Below, piece after piece: positions 5,861-12,632 of a stretch of 14,515 bases of DNA; the first letter of the stretch is position 1; every line of letters starts with the position of its first letter. The notes beneath the pieces were generated by a model. It was not told the DNA's origin. It did not search any database and saw nothing but the letters and a program-made list of their open reading frames with translations. This DNA comes from JBHIBR01 sp046759145 [NCBI: Nitrospinota bacterium] (GTDB lineage: Bacteria > UBA8248), in assembly GCA_046759145.1 (NCBI GenBank), contig JBHIBR010000008.1:1-14515 (forward strand), written 5' to 3'. The position numbers were made by a program, and so were the translations under genes.

Positions 5861-7942
5861 TTGAAGCGATACACCCTCAAGAGCCCGCGCCGGACTCCTT
5901 CCTACCGGGTGGACTATGACCGGGAGTTGAACGATCAGCAGCGCGCCGTGGTGATGGCGGGCGAGGGGCCCATCCTCGTCATCGCCGGCGCCGGCAGCGG
6001 CAAGACGCGCGCCCTGACCTACCGGGTGGGGCGTCTGATCGAGTCGGGGGAGCCTCCCGAAGGCATCCTCTTGCTCACTTTCACAAACAAGGCGGCCCGG
6101 GAGATGCTCCACCGGGTGGCGGCGCTTCTCCGGGGCGACGTCCGCCGCGTCTGGGGGGGGACTTTCCACCACACGGGAAACCTCATCCTCCGCCGCTTCG
6201 CCGCCCTGCTGGGCTTCCAGCCCACCTACACCATCCTCGACCGGGAGGACGCGGCCGAGCTCATCCAGAGCTGCGTGGCGGAATGCAGCCTGGGGGGAAG
6301 GGGGCGACGGTTCCCCCGGGGGACGGTGCTCCTCGAGCTCTTCAACTTCGCCTCGGACACGGAGACCACCCTGGAGGATGCCCTCCTCGCCCGCCAGCCC
6401 TACCACCTGGACCTCCTGGGCGAAATGGAGCGGGTTGCGGCCCGCTACCGGGAGCGGAAGCGGGCGCAGAACCTGATGGATTTCTCCGACCTCCTGAGCG
6501 GCTGGCGCACCTTGCTCCTCGAGCAACCCCCCGCCCGGCGGTGGCTCCAGGGGCGGTTCCGCCACATCCTGGTGGACGAGTACCAGGACACCAACCGCAT
6601 CCAGGGCGAGGTGGTGGACCTCATGGCCGAGGCGCACCGCAACCTCACCGTGGTCGGCGACGATGCCCAGAGCATCTACTCCTTCCGGGGCGCCCATTTC
6701 GCCAACATCATCGAGTTCCCCCGCCGCTACCCCGACTCCTCGGTCTTCCGCCTTGAGGCCAACTACCGGAGCGTCCCGCCCATCCTCGAGCTCGCCAACG
6801 CCGCCATCGCCCCCAACCGTCGCCAGTTCCCCAAGCGGCTCGTCCCCATACGCCAGGGGGGGGTGCGGCCCGTCCTGGTGCCCACCCGCGACGTGCTCCA
6901 GCAGGCGGACTTCGTCGCCCAGCGCGTCCTCGAGCTCCAGGATGAAGGCATCCCGCTGGGCGAGATGGCCGTCCTCTACCGTGCCCACTACCATTCCATG
7001 GAGCTCCAGATGGAGCTCACCCGGAGGGGGATACCCTTCGAGGTGCGCTCGGGCCTTCGCTTTTTTGAGCAGCGCCACATCAAAGACGTTACCGCCTACC
7101 TCCGCATCGCCACCAACCCCCAGGACGAGCTCGCGTGGAAGCGCACCCTGAAACTCCAACCGGGCATCGGAAACGCAGCCGCCGAGAGGGTGTGGCGCTT
7201 CGTGGCGGCCTCGGGGGACCCCTGCGGGGCGATCCGGAGGGGCGAGGCAGACCGGCTCTTTGGCCGGTCCGGCCGCCCGGGCTGGGAAGCCCACAAGCGG
7301 CTCCTGCTGGAGCTATGCGAGGAGCCTCTGCGGGGGCAACCGGCGGCCATGATCGAGAGGGCTCTGGAGGGGGGATACGAGGAATACCTCCAGCGCAACT
7401 TCCCGGACGCCTTCCAGAGGGCGGAAGACGTCCGCCAGCTCGCCCGCTTCGCCCTCCAGTACAGCTCGGCGGAAGCCCTCCTGAGCGAGCTCGCCCTGCT
7501 CGGCTCGGTGGGCTCCGAAGTGTTCGTCCCCGGCGAGGAGGGTCCCCCGGAGCGACTCATCCTCTCCACGGTCCACCAGGCCAAGGGGCTGGAGTGGAAG
7601 GAGCTCTTCCTCATCTGGCTCACCGAGGGCCGTTTCCCCTCTCCCCGGGCGCTTCGCGACCCGGAGGGGGAGGAAGAGGAGCGCCGCCTCTTCTACGTCG
7701 CCATCACCCGGGCCAAGGACGAGCTCTTTCTTTGCTATCCGCTGCTGGAGGCGGACACCCACCGGTCGGGTACTCTGGCCAAGCCCTCGAGGTTCCTTCA
7801 GGATATCCCGCCGGAGTGCTACGAGGTGTGGCAGCTCGATGAGGGGACGGGAGACCCCGAGGGCACACCCCCTGGCGCGGAGGGAAACACCGGGGGAAGG
7901 CCGGGGGAGCGGACCTATGACCACACCTTCTTCGAGGATTGA
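5861..7942 (+). CDS. UvrD/PcrA/Rep-family superfamily 1A DNA helicase
   Basis: The 693-residue protein is a complete 3'-5' helicase of the type used in repair and replication restart. Visible motifs: Q motif LNDQQRAVV (residues 23-31), Walker A AGAGSGKT (42-49), motif Ia TFTNKAA, Walker B ILVDEYQDTN (236-245), motif III VVGDDAQSIYSFRGA (264-278), motif IV NYRS, motif V TVHQAKGLEW (around His572) and motif VI FYVAITRAKDE (around Tyr612). The segment GTFHHTGNLILRR replaces the common GTFHSFCARILR, which suggests a UvrD-like side branch rather than classical UvrD. The C-terminal 40 residues are low-complexity and Gly/Pro/Glu-rich. The TTG start follows GGGGGG by six bases; upstream the frame is open only to 5813 and has no ATG. 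The downstream riboflavin kinase gene begins within about 50 bases or overlaps the end, consistent with an operon. Confidence 0.93.
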   Translation: MKRYTLKSPRRTPSYRVDYDRELNDQQRAVVMAGEGPILVIAGAGSGKTRALTYRVGRLIESGEPPEGILLLTFTNKAAREMLHRVAALLRGDVRRVWGGTFHHTGNLILRRFAALLGFQPTYTILDREDAAELIQSCVAECSLGGRGRRFPRGTVLLELFNFASDTETTLEDALLARQPYHLDLLGEMERVAARYRERKRAQNLMDFSDLLSGWRTLLLEQPPARRWLQGRFRHILVDEYQDTNRIQGEVVDLMAEAHRNLTVVGDDAQSIYSFRGAHFANIIEFPRRYPDSSVFRLEANYRSVPPILELANAAIAPNRRQFPKRLVPIRQGGVRPVLVPTRDVLQQADFVAQRVLELQDEGIPLGEMAVLYRAHYHSMELQMELTRRGIPFEVRSGLRFFEQRHIKDVTAYLRIATNPQDELAWKRTLKLQPGIGNAAAERVWRFVAASGDPCGAIRRGEADRLFGRSGRPGWEAHKRLLLELCEEPLRGQPAAMIERALEGGYEEYLQRNFPDAFQRAEDVRQLARFALQYSSAEALLSELALLGSVGSEVFVPGEEGPPERLILSTVHQAKGLEWKELFLIWLTEGRFPSPRALRDPEGEEEERRLFYVAITRAKDELFLCYPLLEADTHRSGTLAKPSRFLQDIPPECYEVWQLDEGTGDPEGTPPGAEGNTGGRPGERTYDHTFFED

Positions 7943-7991
7943 AGGGCCCGCGTGGGGAGGGGAATGCCCTCCGTGGCCCCCCAAGGAGGGC

Positions 7992-8450
7992 ATGACCCCC
8001 ATCGAGCTCCGGGGCCAGGTCTTTTCGGGGAAAGGGGAGGGGGCCCGCTTCACCCAGTTGGATTGGTTCCAGGAATCGCTCGAGCGCCTGGTGGGTTTCC
8101 GCCCCTACCCCGGGACGCTGAACCTGCGCCTTCGGGACCGGGGGTCGATCGGCCGCCTCGCCATGCTGCGAGACGGCCGGGGCCTTTGCGTCCTTCCCCC
8201 CAGCCCGGCTTTCTGTAAGGCCCTCCTTTTTCCGGCCGAGCTCAAGGCGCGCGGCCGCGCGGCCCTCATCATCCCCCTCGTGCCGGGCTACCCGGGCGAC
8301 GTGCTGGAGCTGGTGGCGGCCGTCCCCCTCAGGGAGTCCCTGGGCCTGGAAGATGGCGCCTGGTTGCGCATCCGGGCCTGGGCGAAGGGACCCCTCCCTC
8401 CCGCCGAGCCGGAGGTCGGCATTGCGCGGGAATCCCCGGCCGGAGGATAG
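7992..8450 (+). CDS. ribK: CTP-dependent riboflavin kinase, archaeal RibK type (DUF120)
   Basis: The 152-residue product matches the DUF120 family over nearly its whole length: LRGQVFSGKGEGARF at the N-terminus, GFRPYPGTLNLRL (Thr42 and Asn44 correspond to the Mg-nucleotide ligands of archaeal RibK), then IIPLVPGYPGDVLEL and LRESLGLEDGAWLRI near the end. Characterised archaeal members make FMN from riboflavin using CTP instead of ATP; they resemble neither bacterial RibF nor eukaryotic kinases in sequence. The domain starts at the ATG at 7992, which has AAGGAGG only three bases upstream (tight spacing). An in-frame ATG at 7917, inside the helicase 3' end and with a better-spaced GGAG, would add 25 low-complexity residues. 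The gene overlaps the next by 29 bases. The domain call is strong; CTP use in this organism is inferred from the family. Confidence 0.85.
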   Translation: MTPIELRGQVFSGKGEGARFTQLDWFQESLERLVGFRPYPGTLNLRLRDRGSIGRLAMLRDGRGLCVLPPSPAFCKALLFPAELKARGRAALIIPLVPGYPGDVLELVAAVPLRESLGLEDGAWLRIRAWAKGPLPPAEPEVGIARESPAGG

Positions 8451-8874
8451 CGGCCTCTACCGCCTGCTCATCGAGCTGCGCCGCGAACGGCGCCTGAGGG
8501 TGGGCGCCCTGGGGCGGGCGACTTTTCCCGCGGGCTACTACCTCTACGTGGGCCGCGCCATGGTCCGCCTCCAGGCGAGGCTTGCCCGCCATCTCCGGAG
8601 GCGAAAGCCCCTCCGCTGGCACGTAGACTACCTCCTCGCCCGTGGAAGGGCCGTCCGGGTAGAGGTGCGGCGGGGATCCCGCCCCGAGGAGGAGTGCAGG
8701 GAGGCCCGAAGATGGGCCCGGCTCTCGCGGGGCCGGATCCCTCTCCCTGGTTTTGGCTCCTCCGACTGCCATTGCCCCGCTCACCTCTTCTACCTGGGGC
8801 CCGGATGCCCTGCGAGCCTCGGCGGAAGGCGGTGGGAGGGAGTGGAGGGGAGAACCTTTCTCAGGCGGGCATGA
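8422..8874 (+). CDS. DUF123 GIY-YIG-like domain protein
   Basis: The 150-residue protein has the DUF123 pattern: SGLYRLLIEL (residues 10-19), VGALG, FPAGYYLYVGRAM (35-47, the YIG-like strand), RLARHLRRRK (53-62), RWHVDYLL (65-72), an EEECREA stretch and PGFGSSDCHCPAHLFYL (109-125) with paired cysteines. The family is related to GIY-YIG nucleases; most members are archaeal and have no proven function. The TTG at 8422 is chosen because GGAGGT lies five bases upstream; an ATG at 8353 is in frame but would overlap ribK by almost 100 bases. The 29-base overlap with ribK indicates coupled expression. The C-terminal 25 residues, beyond the domain, run 14 bases into the end of the convergent E2 gene. 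Confidence 0.85.
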   Translation: MRGNPRPEDSGLYRLLIELRRERRLRVGALGRATFPAGYYLYVGRAMVRLQARLARHLRRRKPLRWHVDYLLARGRAVRVEVRRGSRPEEECREARRWARLSRGRIPLPGFGSSDCHCPAHLFYLGPGCPASLGGRRWEGVEGRTFLRRA

Positions 8875-10103
8875 CCTTGGGGTGCTCGAGCATGCTCTTC
8901 AGGATCTGGAGGAACTCGGCCGCCGGGGCACCGTCGACCAGCCGGTGGTCGAAGTTGAGGCTCACATACATGGTGGTGCGAACGGCGAGCTGGCCCTCCA
9001 CCACCGCGGGCCGGGGGGCGGCGCGCCCCACCGAGAGGATGGCGCTCTCGGGGGGGTTCACGATGGCGCTGAAGAAGTCGATGCCATAGGCCCCCCAGGT
9101 TGGTGAGGGTGAAGGTCCCCCCCTCGAGCGCGCTGAGGGGGAGCTTCCCCGTCCGGGCTTGCTCGGCCAGGGAGGCGCTCTCGCGGGCGATCTGGTCAAT
9201 GCTCTTCTGGTCGGCACCGCGGATGACGGGCACCAAGAGTCCTCCCGGGACGGCCACGGCGATGCCCAGGTGGATGTCGCTCAGGATGTGGATCTCCTCG
9301 CCCACCAGGCGGGCGTTCACGTCCGGGTAACGCCGGATGGCGCGGGCGGTGTAGAAGGCGATGAGGTCGCTCACGGTCACGCGCACCCCCAGGTCCGTCT
9401 CCCAGGCCTGACGGCTTGCCTCCCGGACGGCCAGGAGGTTGGTGAGGTCCACCTCCACCGTCTCCGTCACCCGCGCCACCTGCGCCCAACTCTGGGCCAT
9501 CCGCTGGAAGATCACCTTCCGCATGCCCGCCAGGGGCACCCGCTTCAATACCGCCCCCGGCGCGACGACTGGCGCGGCGGGAGGGGAGGGAGCGGGGGCG
9601 GGGGCGCGGGCGGCGGCCGCCCGGATGTCCGCCTCGACGATCCGTCCGCCGGGCCCCGTGCCCCGGATGTGCGTATAGCCCACGCCCAGCTCCCGGGCCA
9701 CCCGGCGGGCTGCGGGCGAGATCTTGATGCGTTCATCCACCCTGCCGGGCGGGGGCCCAGGAGGCCTCTCGGGCGGGGCAGGGGCGGCCACCTCGGCCTT
9801 CTCAGCCGCCGGGGGAGGAGCGCCGCCGTCTGTGGGCTCGAATTGGGCGAATTCGATCTCCTCTGCGGGCTCGCCGATGACGCCCATGGCCCCGCCGCAA
9901 GGGACGGCCTGGCCCTCGCTCGCCCACGCCTTGCGGATCACACCCGAGGCGGGCGCCTCCAGGTCGTATTCCACCTTGTCGGTCTGGATCTGGAGGAGGA
10001 CCTCCCCCTTCCGGACGGGCTCCCCCTCCTTCTTGAGCCACTTGAGGACGGTCCCCTCCTCCATGGTGAGGCCCAGCTTCGGCATGAGGATGGGAGTGGC
10101 CAT
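8861..10103 (-). CDS. pdhC: Dihydrolipoamide acyltransferase E2 of a 2-oxoacid dehydrogenase complex, with apparent frameshift
   Basis: E2 transfers the acyl group (acetyl, if pyruvate dehydrogenase) from lipoamide to CoA and forms the core of the complex. One lipoyl domain occupies residues 1-77, with lipoylated Lys43 in QTDKVEYDLE. An Ala/Pro linker, an E1/E3-binding domain (about 125-162, KISPAARRVARELGV) and the catalytic domain (from about 185) follow. The reading frame breaks near residue 336 at TFTLTNLGG. The next frame continues correctly as AYGIDFFSAIVNPPES through the active-site DHRLVDGAPAAEF to a stop at 8861. Removing one base from the six-base run at 9091-9096 restores a 413-residue protein of normal length. 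Without that, translation runs on to 8790 and lacks the catalytic His. It is the third gene of the operon, 21 bases after pdhB. A single-base sequencing error is the simplest explanation. Confidence 0.9.
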
Positions 10104-10124
10104 GGGGGGCTCGACCTCTAAGGT

Positions 10125-11105
10125 TCAGGCGCTGACCAGCACGCCCCGCACCGCTTCAACGATGCTCTTCTCGTTGGGGATGACGAAGCTCTCCAGTTTG
10201 GGGGCAAAGGGAACGGGCGTCTCCTGGGCCGCCACCCGCCCGATGGGGGCGTCCAGGTAGTCGAAGGCCTCCTCGGCCACCATGGCCGCCACCTCCGCCC
10301 CCCAGCCGCAGCGCTTCACCGCCTCGTGGGCCACCACCAGGTGGCCGGTCTTCTTCACCGAGTTCAAGATCAGGTCCTTGTCCAGGGGGTAGAGGGTGCG
10401 GGGGTCAACCACCTCGCAGCTCACGCCTTCTTTCTCCAGCTCCTCGGCCGCCCGCAGGGCCTTGAGGACCATGCTGGAGGTGGCGACGATGGTGACGTCC
10501 GTCCCCTCCCGCTTCACCTCGCCCACCCCCAGGGGGACGAGATACTCCTCCTCGGGAACCGGCCCCTTGGTCAGGTAGAGCATCTTGTGCTCGATGAACA
10601 TGACCGGATCCTCATCCCGGATGGCGCTCTTGAGGAGGCCCTTCGCGTCGTAGGGCGTGGAGGGCATCGCCACCTTGAGACCCGGCACGTGGACGAACCA
10701 CGCCTCCAGGCTCTGGGCGTGCTGGGCGGCGGAGCTCCGCCCCGCTCCCCCCTGGGTGCGGATGACCAGCGCCGTCTTGGCCTTGCCCCCGAACATGTAG
10801 CGCACCTTGGCCACCTGGTTCACGATCTGGTCCATGGCGATGCCCGAGAAATCCACATACATGAGCTCGGCCACGGGCCTCAGACCGATGAGGGCCGCCC
10901 CCAGAGTGCAGCCCACGATGGCCTGTTCCGAGATGGGGGTGTTGCGGACCCGCTCGCGTCCGAACTCCTGCAAGAGACCGAGGGTCACCTTGTAGGAGCC
11001 CCCGAAGTCGGCGATGTCTTCCCCCAAGAGGAAAACGCTCTCATCCCGGCGCATCTCCTCCGCCAGCGCCTCCCGTAGGGCATCGCGGTAGAGGAGCTCA
11101 CGCAT
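10125..11105 (-). CDS. pdhB: 2-oxoacid (pyruvate/acetoin-type) dehydrogenase E1 beta subunit
   Basis: The 326-residue protein is the beta chain of a heterotetrameric E1, which decarboxylates the 2-oxoacid and passes the acyl group to E2 lipoamide. Family signatures are GEDIADFGGSYKVT near the N-terminus, NTPISEQAIVG with Glu60 (the residue that activates thiamine diphosphate), YVDFSGIAMDQIVNQ, TQGGAGRSSAAQHAQSLE, and PRTLYPLDKD in the C-terminal transketolase-like domain. The ATG at 11105 follows AAGGAG with seven bases of spacing; a TTG at 11123 would put that Shine-Dalgarno inside the gene. It lies 32 bases after pdhA. Pyruvate is the most likely substrate, but acetoin dehydrogenase subunits are close relatives. 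Confidence 0.94.
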   Translation of the reverse strand: MRELLYRDALREALAEEMRRDESVFLLGEDIADFGGSYKVTLGLLQEFGRERVRNTPISEQAIVGCTLGAALIGLRPVAELMYVDFSGIAMDQIVNQVAKVRYMFGGKAKTALVIRTQGGAGRSSAAQHAQSLEAWFVHVPGLKVAMPSTPYDAKGLLKSAIRDEDPVMFIEHKMLYLTKGPVPEEEYLVPLGVGEVKREGTDVTIVATSSMVLKALRAAEELEKEGVSCEVVDPRTLYPLDKDLILNSVKKTGHLVVAHEAVKRCGWGAEVAAMVAEEAFDYLDAPIGRVAAQETPVPFAPKLESFVIPNEKSIVEAVRGVLVSA

Positions 11106-11137
11106 AGAAGGGCTCCTTCTCAATGAGGGGGCTCCCG

Positions 11138-12106
11138 CTACTCCTTTGCGTACACGTCGCTAAGGGCGTCCTCGATCGCGGGCTCAGGGCTCTCCCGGCC
11201 GAACTGGACACCGTCCTCCAGGTCAGCCCCTATCTTGCGGCAGAGCTCCTCGTTGCCGGCATCCGAGAGCCACTTCCTCCGCCTGAGCAATTTCAGCATC
11301 CGGGGGACGGGGTCGCGCTTCTTCCAGGCTCCCACCACCTTGTCGTGGCCGTAGAGGTTGCCGGGGTCGCCCACGTAGTGGCCATAGAAACGCATGCTCT
11401 TCGCCTCGATCAGGGTGGGCCCGCCCCCGCGGCGGGCGCGGCCCACCGCCTCCAGCGCCACTTCGTAGACCTTCACGGGGTCCATCCCATCCACGACTGC
11501 GCCGGGAATGTCGTAGGCCCTGGCCCGGTCGGCGATGTCGCGGATCTTCTGGTGCTGGGCCTGGGGGGTGCTCTCGCCGAAGTGGTTGTTCTCGCAAACG
11601 TACACCACCGGGAGCCCCCACGTGGAGGCGAGGTTCAACCCCTCATGGAAAGCCCCCTGGTTCGAGGCCCCATCCCCGAAGAAGCTCACCACCACCTGGT
11701 TGGTCTTCTTCATTTTGAAGGCGAGGGCCGCTCCGGCGGCGATGGGAACCCCGGCGCCCACGATCCCGTTGGCCCCGAGCATGCCGATGTCGAGGTCGGC
11801 GATGTGCATGGAGCCCCCCTTGCCCTTACAGTAGCCCGTTCGCTTGGCGTAGAGCTCCGCGAACATCTGCCGGTAGTTCCCCCCTTTGGCGATCACGTGG
11901 CCGTGGCCCCGGTGGGTGCTGATGATGTGGTCTTCGGGCTTGAGCGCCGCGCACACCCCGGCCGCGATCCCTTCCTCACCCACGTAGGCGTGGAGGAAGC
12001 CCGGCAACTCCCCGGCCTGGAAGAGCTCGATGGCCTTTTCCTCGAACATCCGGATCCGGAGCATGGTCTCGTAGATCCAGAGCGCCGTCGCCTTCGTCAG
12101 GGCCAT
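11138..12106 (-). CDS. pdhA: 2-oxoacid (pyruvate/acetoin-type) dehydrogenase E1 alpha subunit
   Basis: The 322-residue thiamine-diphosphate-binding alpha chain is the first gene of the minus-strand operon. It shows STHRGHGH (residues 63-70), GKGGSMHIAD (95-104) and the thiamine-diphosphate motif GDGASNQGAFHEGLNLAS followed by NN (about 144-174). FYGHYVGDPGNLY lies near the C-terminal third. The ATG at 12106 follows GGGAGG with six bases of spacing. GKGGSMHI and the short chain fit the PDH/acetoin dehydrogenase group rather than the long single-chain AceE. No E3 (dihydrolipoamide dehydrogenase) or lipoate ligase gene follows in the window, so E3 must be encoded elsewhere or shared. Confidence 0.94.
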   Translation of the reverse strand: MALTKATALWIYETMLRIRMFEEKAIELFQAGELPGFLHAYVGEEGIAAGVCAALKPEDHIISTHRGHGHVIAKGGNYRQMFAELYAKRTGYCKGKGGSMHIADLDIGMLGANGIVGAGVPIAAGAALAFKMKKTNQVVVSFFGDGASNQGAFHEGLNLASTWGLPVVYVCENNHFGESTPQAQHQKIRDIADRARAYDIPGAVVDGMDPVKVYEVALEAVGRARRGGGPTLIEAKSMRFYGHYVGDPGNLYGHDKVVGAWKKRDPVPRMLKLLRRRKWLSDAGNEELCRKIGADLEDGVQFGRESPEPAIEDALSDVYAKE

Positions 12107-12195
12107 GGCGTCCTCCCTCGGTCAAGCCCGGGACAGGAGCCGCAGCCGCCCCCTCCCCTCCGGAGAGCAGAGCCGCTCCCTTCGCGCTTCGCAGC

Positions 12196-12223
12196 ATTAT
12201 AGCAACTGCCCGCTGCCCGCCAA
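12196..12223 (-). promoter_or_regulatory. Promoter for the pdhABC operon
   Basis: On the minus strand a perfect TATAAT (12201-12196) carries an extended -10 (TGC before it). A TTGGCG (12223-12218), matching four of six, lies 16 bases further upstream. The start point near 12189 gives a leader of about 83 bases, rich in G and C, before pdhA. Confidence 0.75.
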
Positions 12224-12241
12224 AGTGCTCGGGCGGCCTGC

Positions 12242-12270
12242 TTGACCGGGTGGTGAGGGGAGCGTAGTAT
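12242..12270 (+). promoter_or_regulatory. Putative promoter for the small membrane ORF and tRNA
   Basis: TTGACC (12242-12247) and TAGTAT (12265-12270) are spaced by 17 bases, back to back with the pdh promoter. Transcription near 12277 would run through the small ORF and the tRNA, probably into tilS. The -35 is strong; the -10 matches four of six. Confidence 0.5.
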
Positions 12271-12317
12271 ATTGACGCATGGGGGTCGGTTCATAGACCG
12301 GGGGGAGGGGCGGCTGT

Positions 12318-12473
12318 TTGCGTCGGGAAATCGAGATCCTGTGCCTTCTCTTCGGGGGTTATGTGTGTCTCATGGCAGGCTTCCGGGTGAGCGACTTCGG
12401 CTTGCAGATCTTCCTCTACCTGATGGCGGCGATGTTCTTTCTCGCCATATTCCGTCCCAAGCAGGCCCCTTAG
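12318..12473 (+). CDS. Small membrane protein (51 residues), function unknown
   Basis: The TTG at 12318 follows GGGGAGGGG with seven bases of spacing and opens a frame of 51 codons ending in TAG at 12471. The peptide has two hydrophobic stretches, about residues 5-21 (IEILCLLFGGYVCLMAG) and 28-46 (GLQIFLYLMAAMFFLAIF), joined by a short FRVSDF turn. It ends in a basic tail RPKQAP, so it looks like a two-helix hairpin. I recognise no family. It lies between a promoter and a tRNA gene, so it may share a transcript with the tRNA. Composition differs sharply from the Arg/Pro-rich shadow frames, which supports coding, but the TTG start and small size leave doubt. Confidence 0.5.
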   Translation: MRREIEILCLLFGGYVCLMAGFRVSDFGLQIFLYLMAAMFFLAIFRPKQAP

Positions 12474-12489
12474 GAGAGGGCGAGAGGCT

Positions 12490-12565
12490 GGCGGTGTAGC
12501 TCAGCGGTCAGAGCATGCGGCTCATATCCGCAGTGTCGGGGGTTCGAATCCCTCCACCGCCACCA
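12490..12565 (+). tRNA. tRNA with anticodon CAT (elongator Met favoured; Ile2 not excluded)
   Basis: The 76-base gene folds fully: a seven-pair acceptor stem GGCGGTG/CACCGCC, a D stem GCTC/GAGC, an anticodon stem TGCGG/CCGCA around loop CTCATAT, a five-base variable loop and a T stem GGGGG/CCCTC (one G-T pair) with loop TTCGAAT. The discriminator is A and CCA is encoded. The first acceptor pair is normal G-C, so it is not initiator tRNA. The acceptor stem and the variable/T region resemble bacterial elongator tRNA-Met. A CAT anticodon can also be tRNA-Ile2, the substrate of TilS, whose gene is 67 bases downstream, so the isotype needs a model comparison. Confidence 0.95.
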
Positions 12566-12584
12566 TGGGATCTGACTTGATGTC

Positions 12585-12614
12585 GGCCCTCCCTCCGGGA
12601 GCGGCGGGAGGGCC
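12585..12614 (+). terminator. Strong hairpin after the tRNA, without a T-run
   Basis: GGCCCTCCC (12585-12593) and GGGAGGGCC (12606-12614) form a perfect nine-pair stem with a 12-base loop, 19 bases after the tRNA. No run of T follows, so it is not a classical intrinsic terminator. It could attenuate read-through into tilS or guide tRNA 3' processing. Confidence 0.4.
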
Positions 12615-12632
12615 CGTCGCTTCCCCGCTCCT

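Noticed and set aside
5804-7294. A 496-codon open frame on the minus strand opposite the helicase
   Set aside because: It is a shadow of the helicase coding frame, with His/Gly/Glu/Leu-rich composition and no recognisable domain.
8790-9090. The continuation of the E2 frame past the homopolymer to 8790
   Set aside because: It loses all E2 similarity and becomes Arg/His/Pro-rich, whereas the neighbouring frame carries the conserved catalytic end.
11123-12202. A 359-codon open frame on the plus strand opposite pdhA
   Set aside because: The minus strand encodes a clear E1 alpha with the thiamine-diphosphate motif; this frame has no motif.
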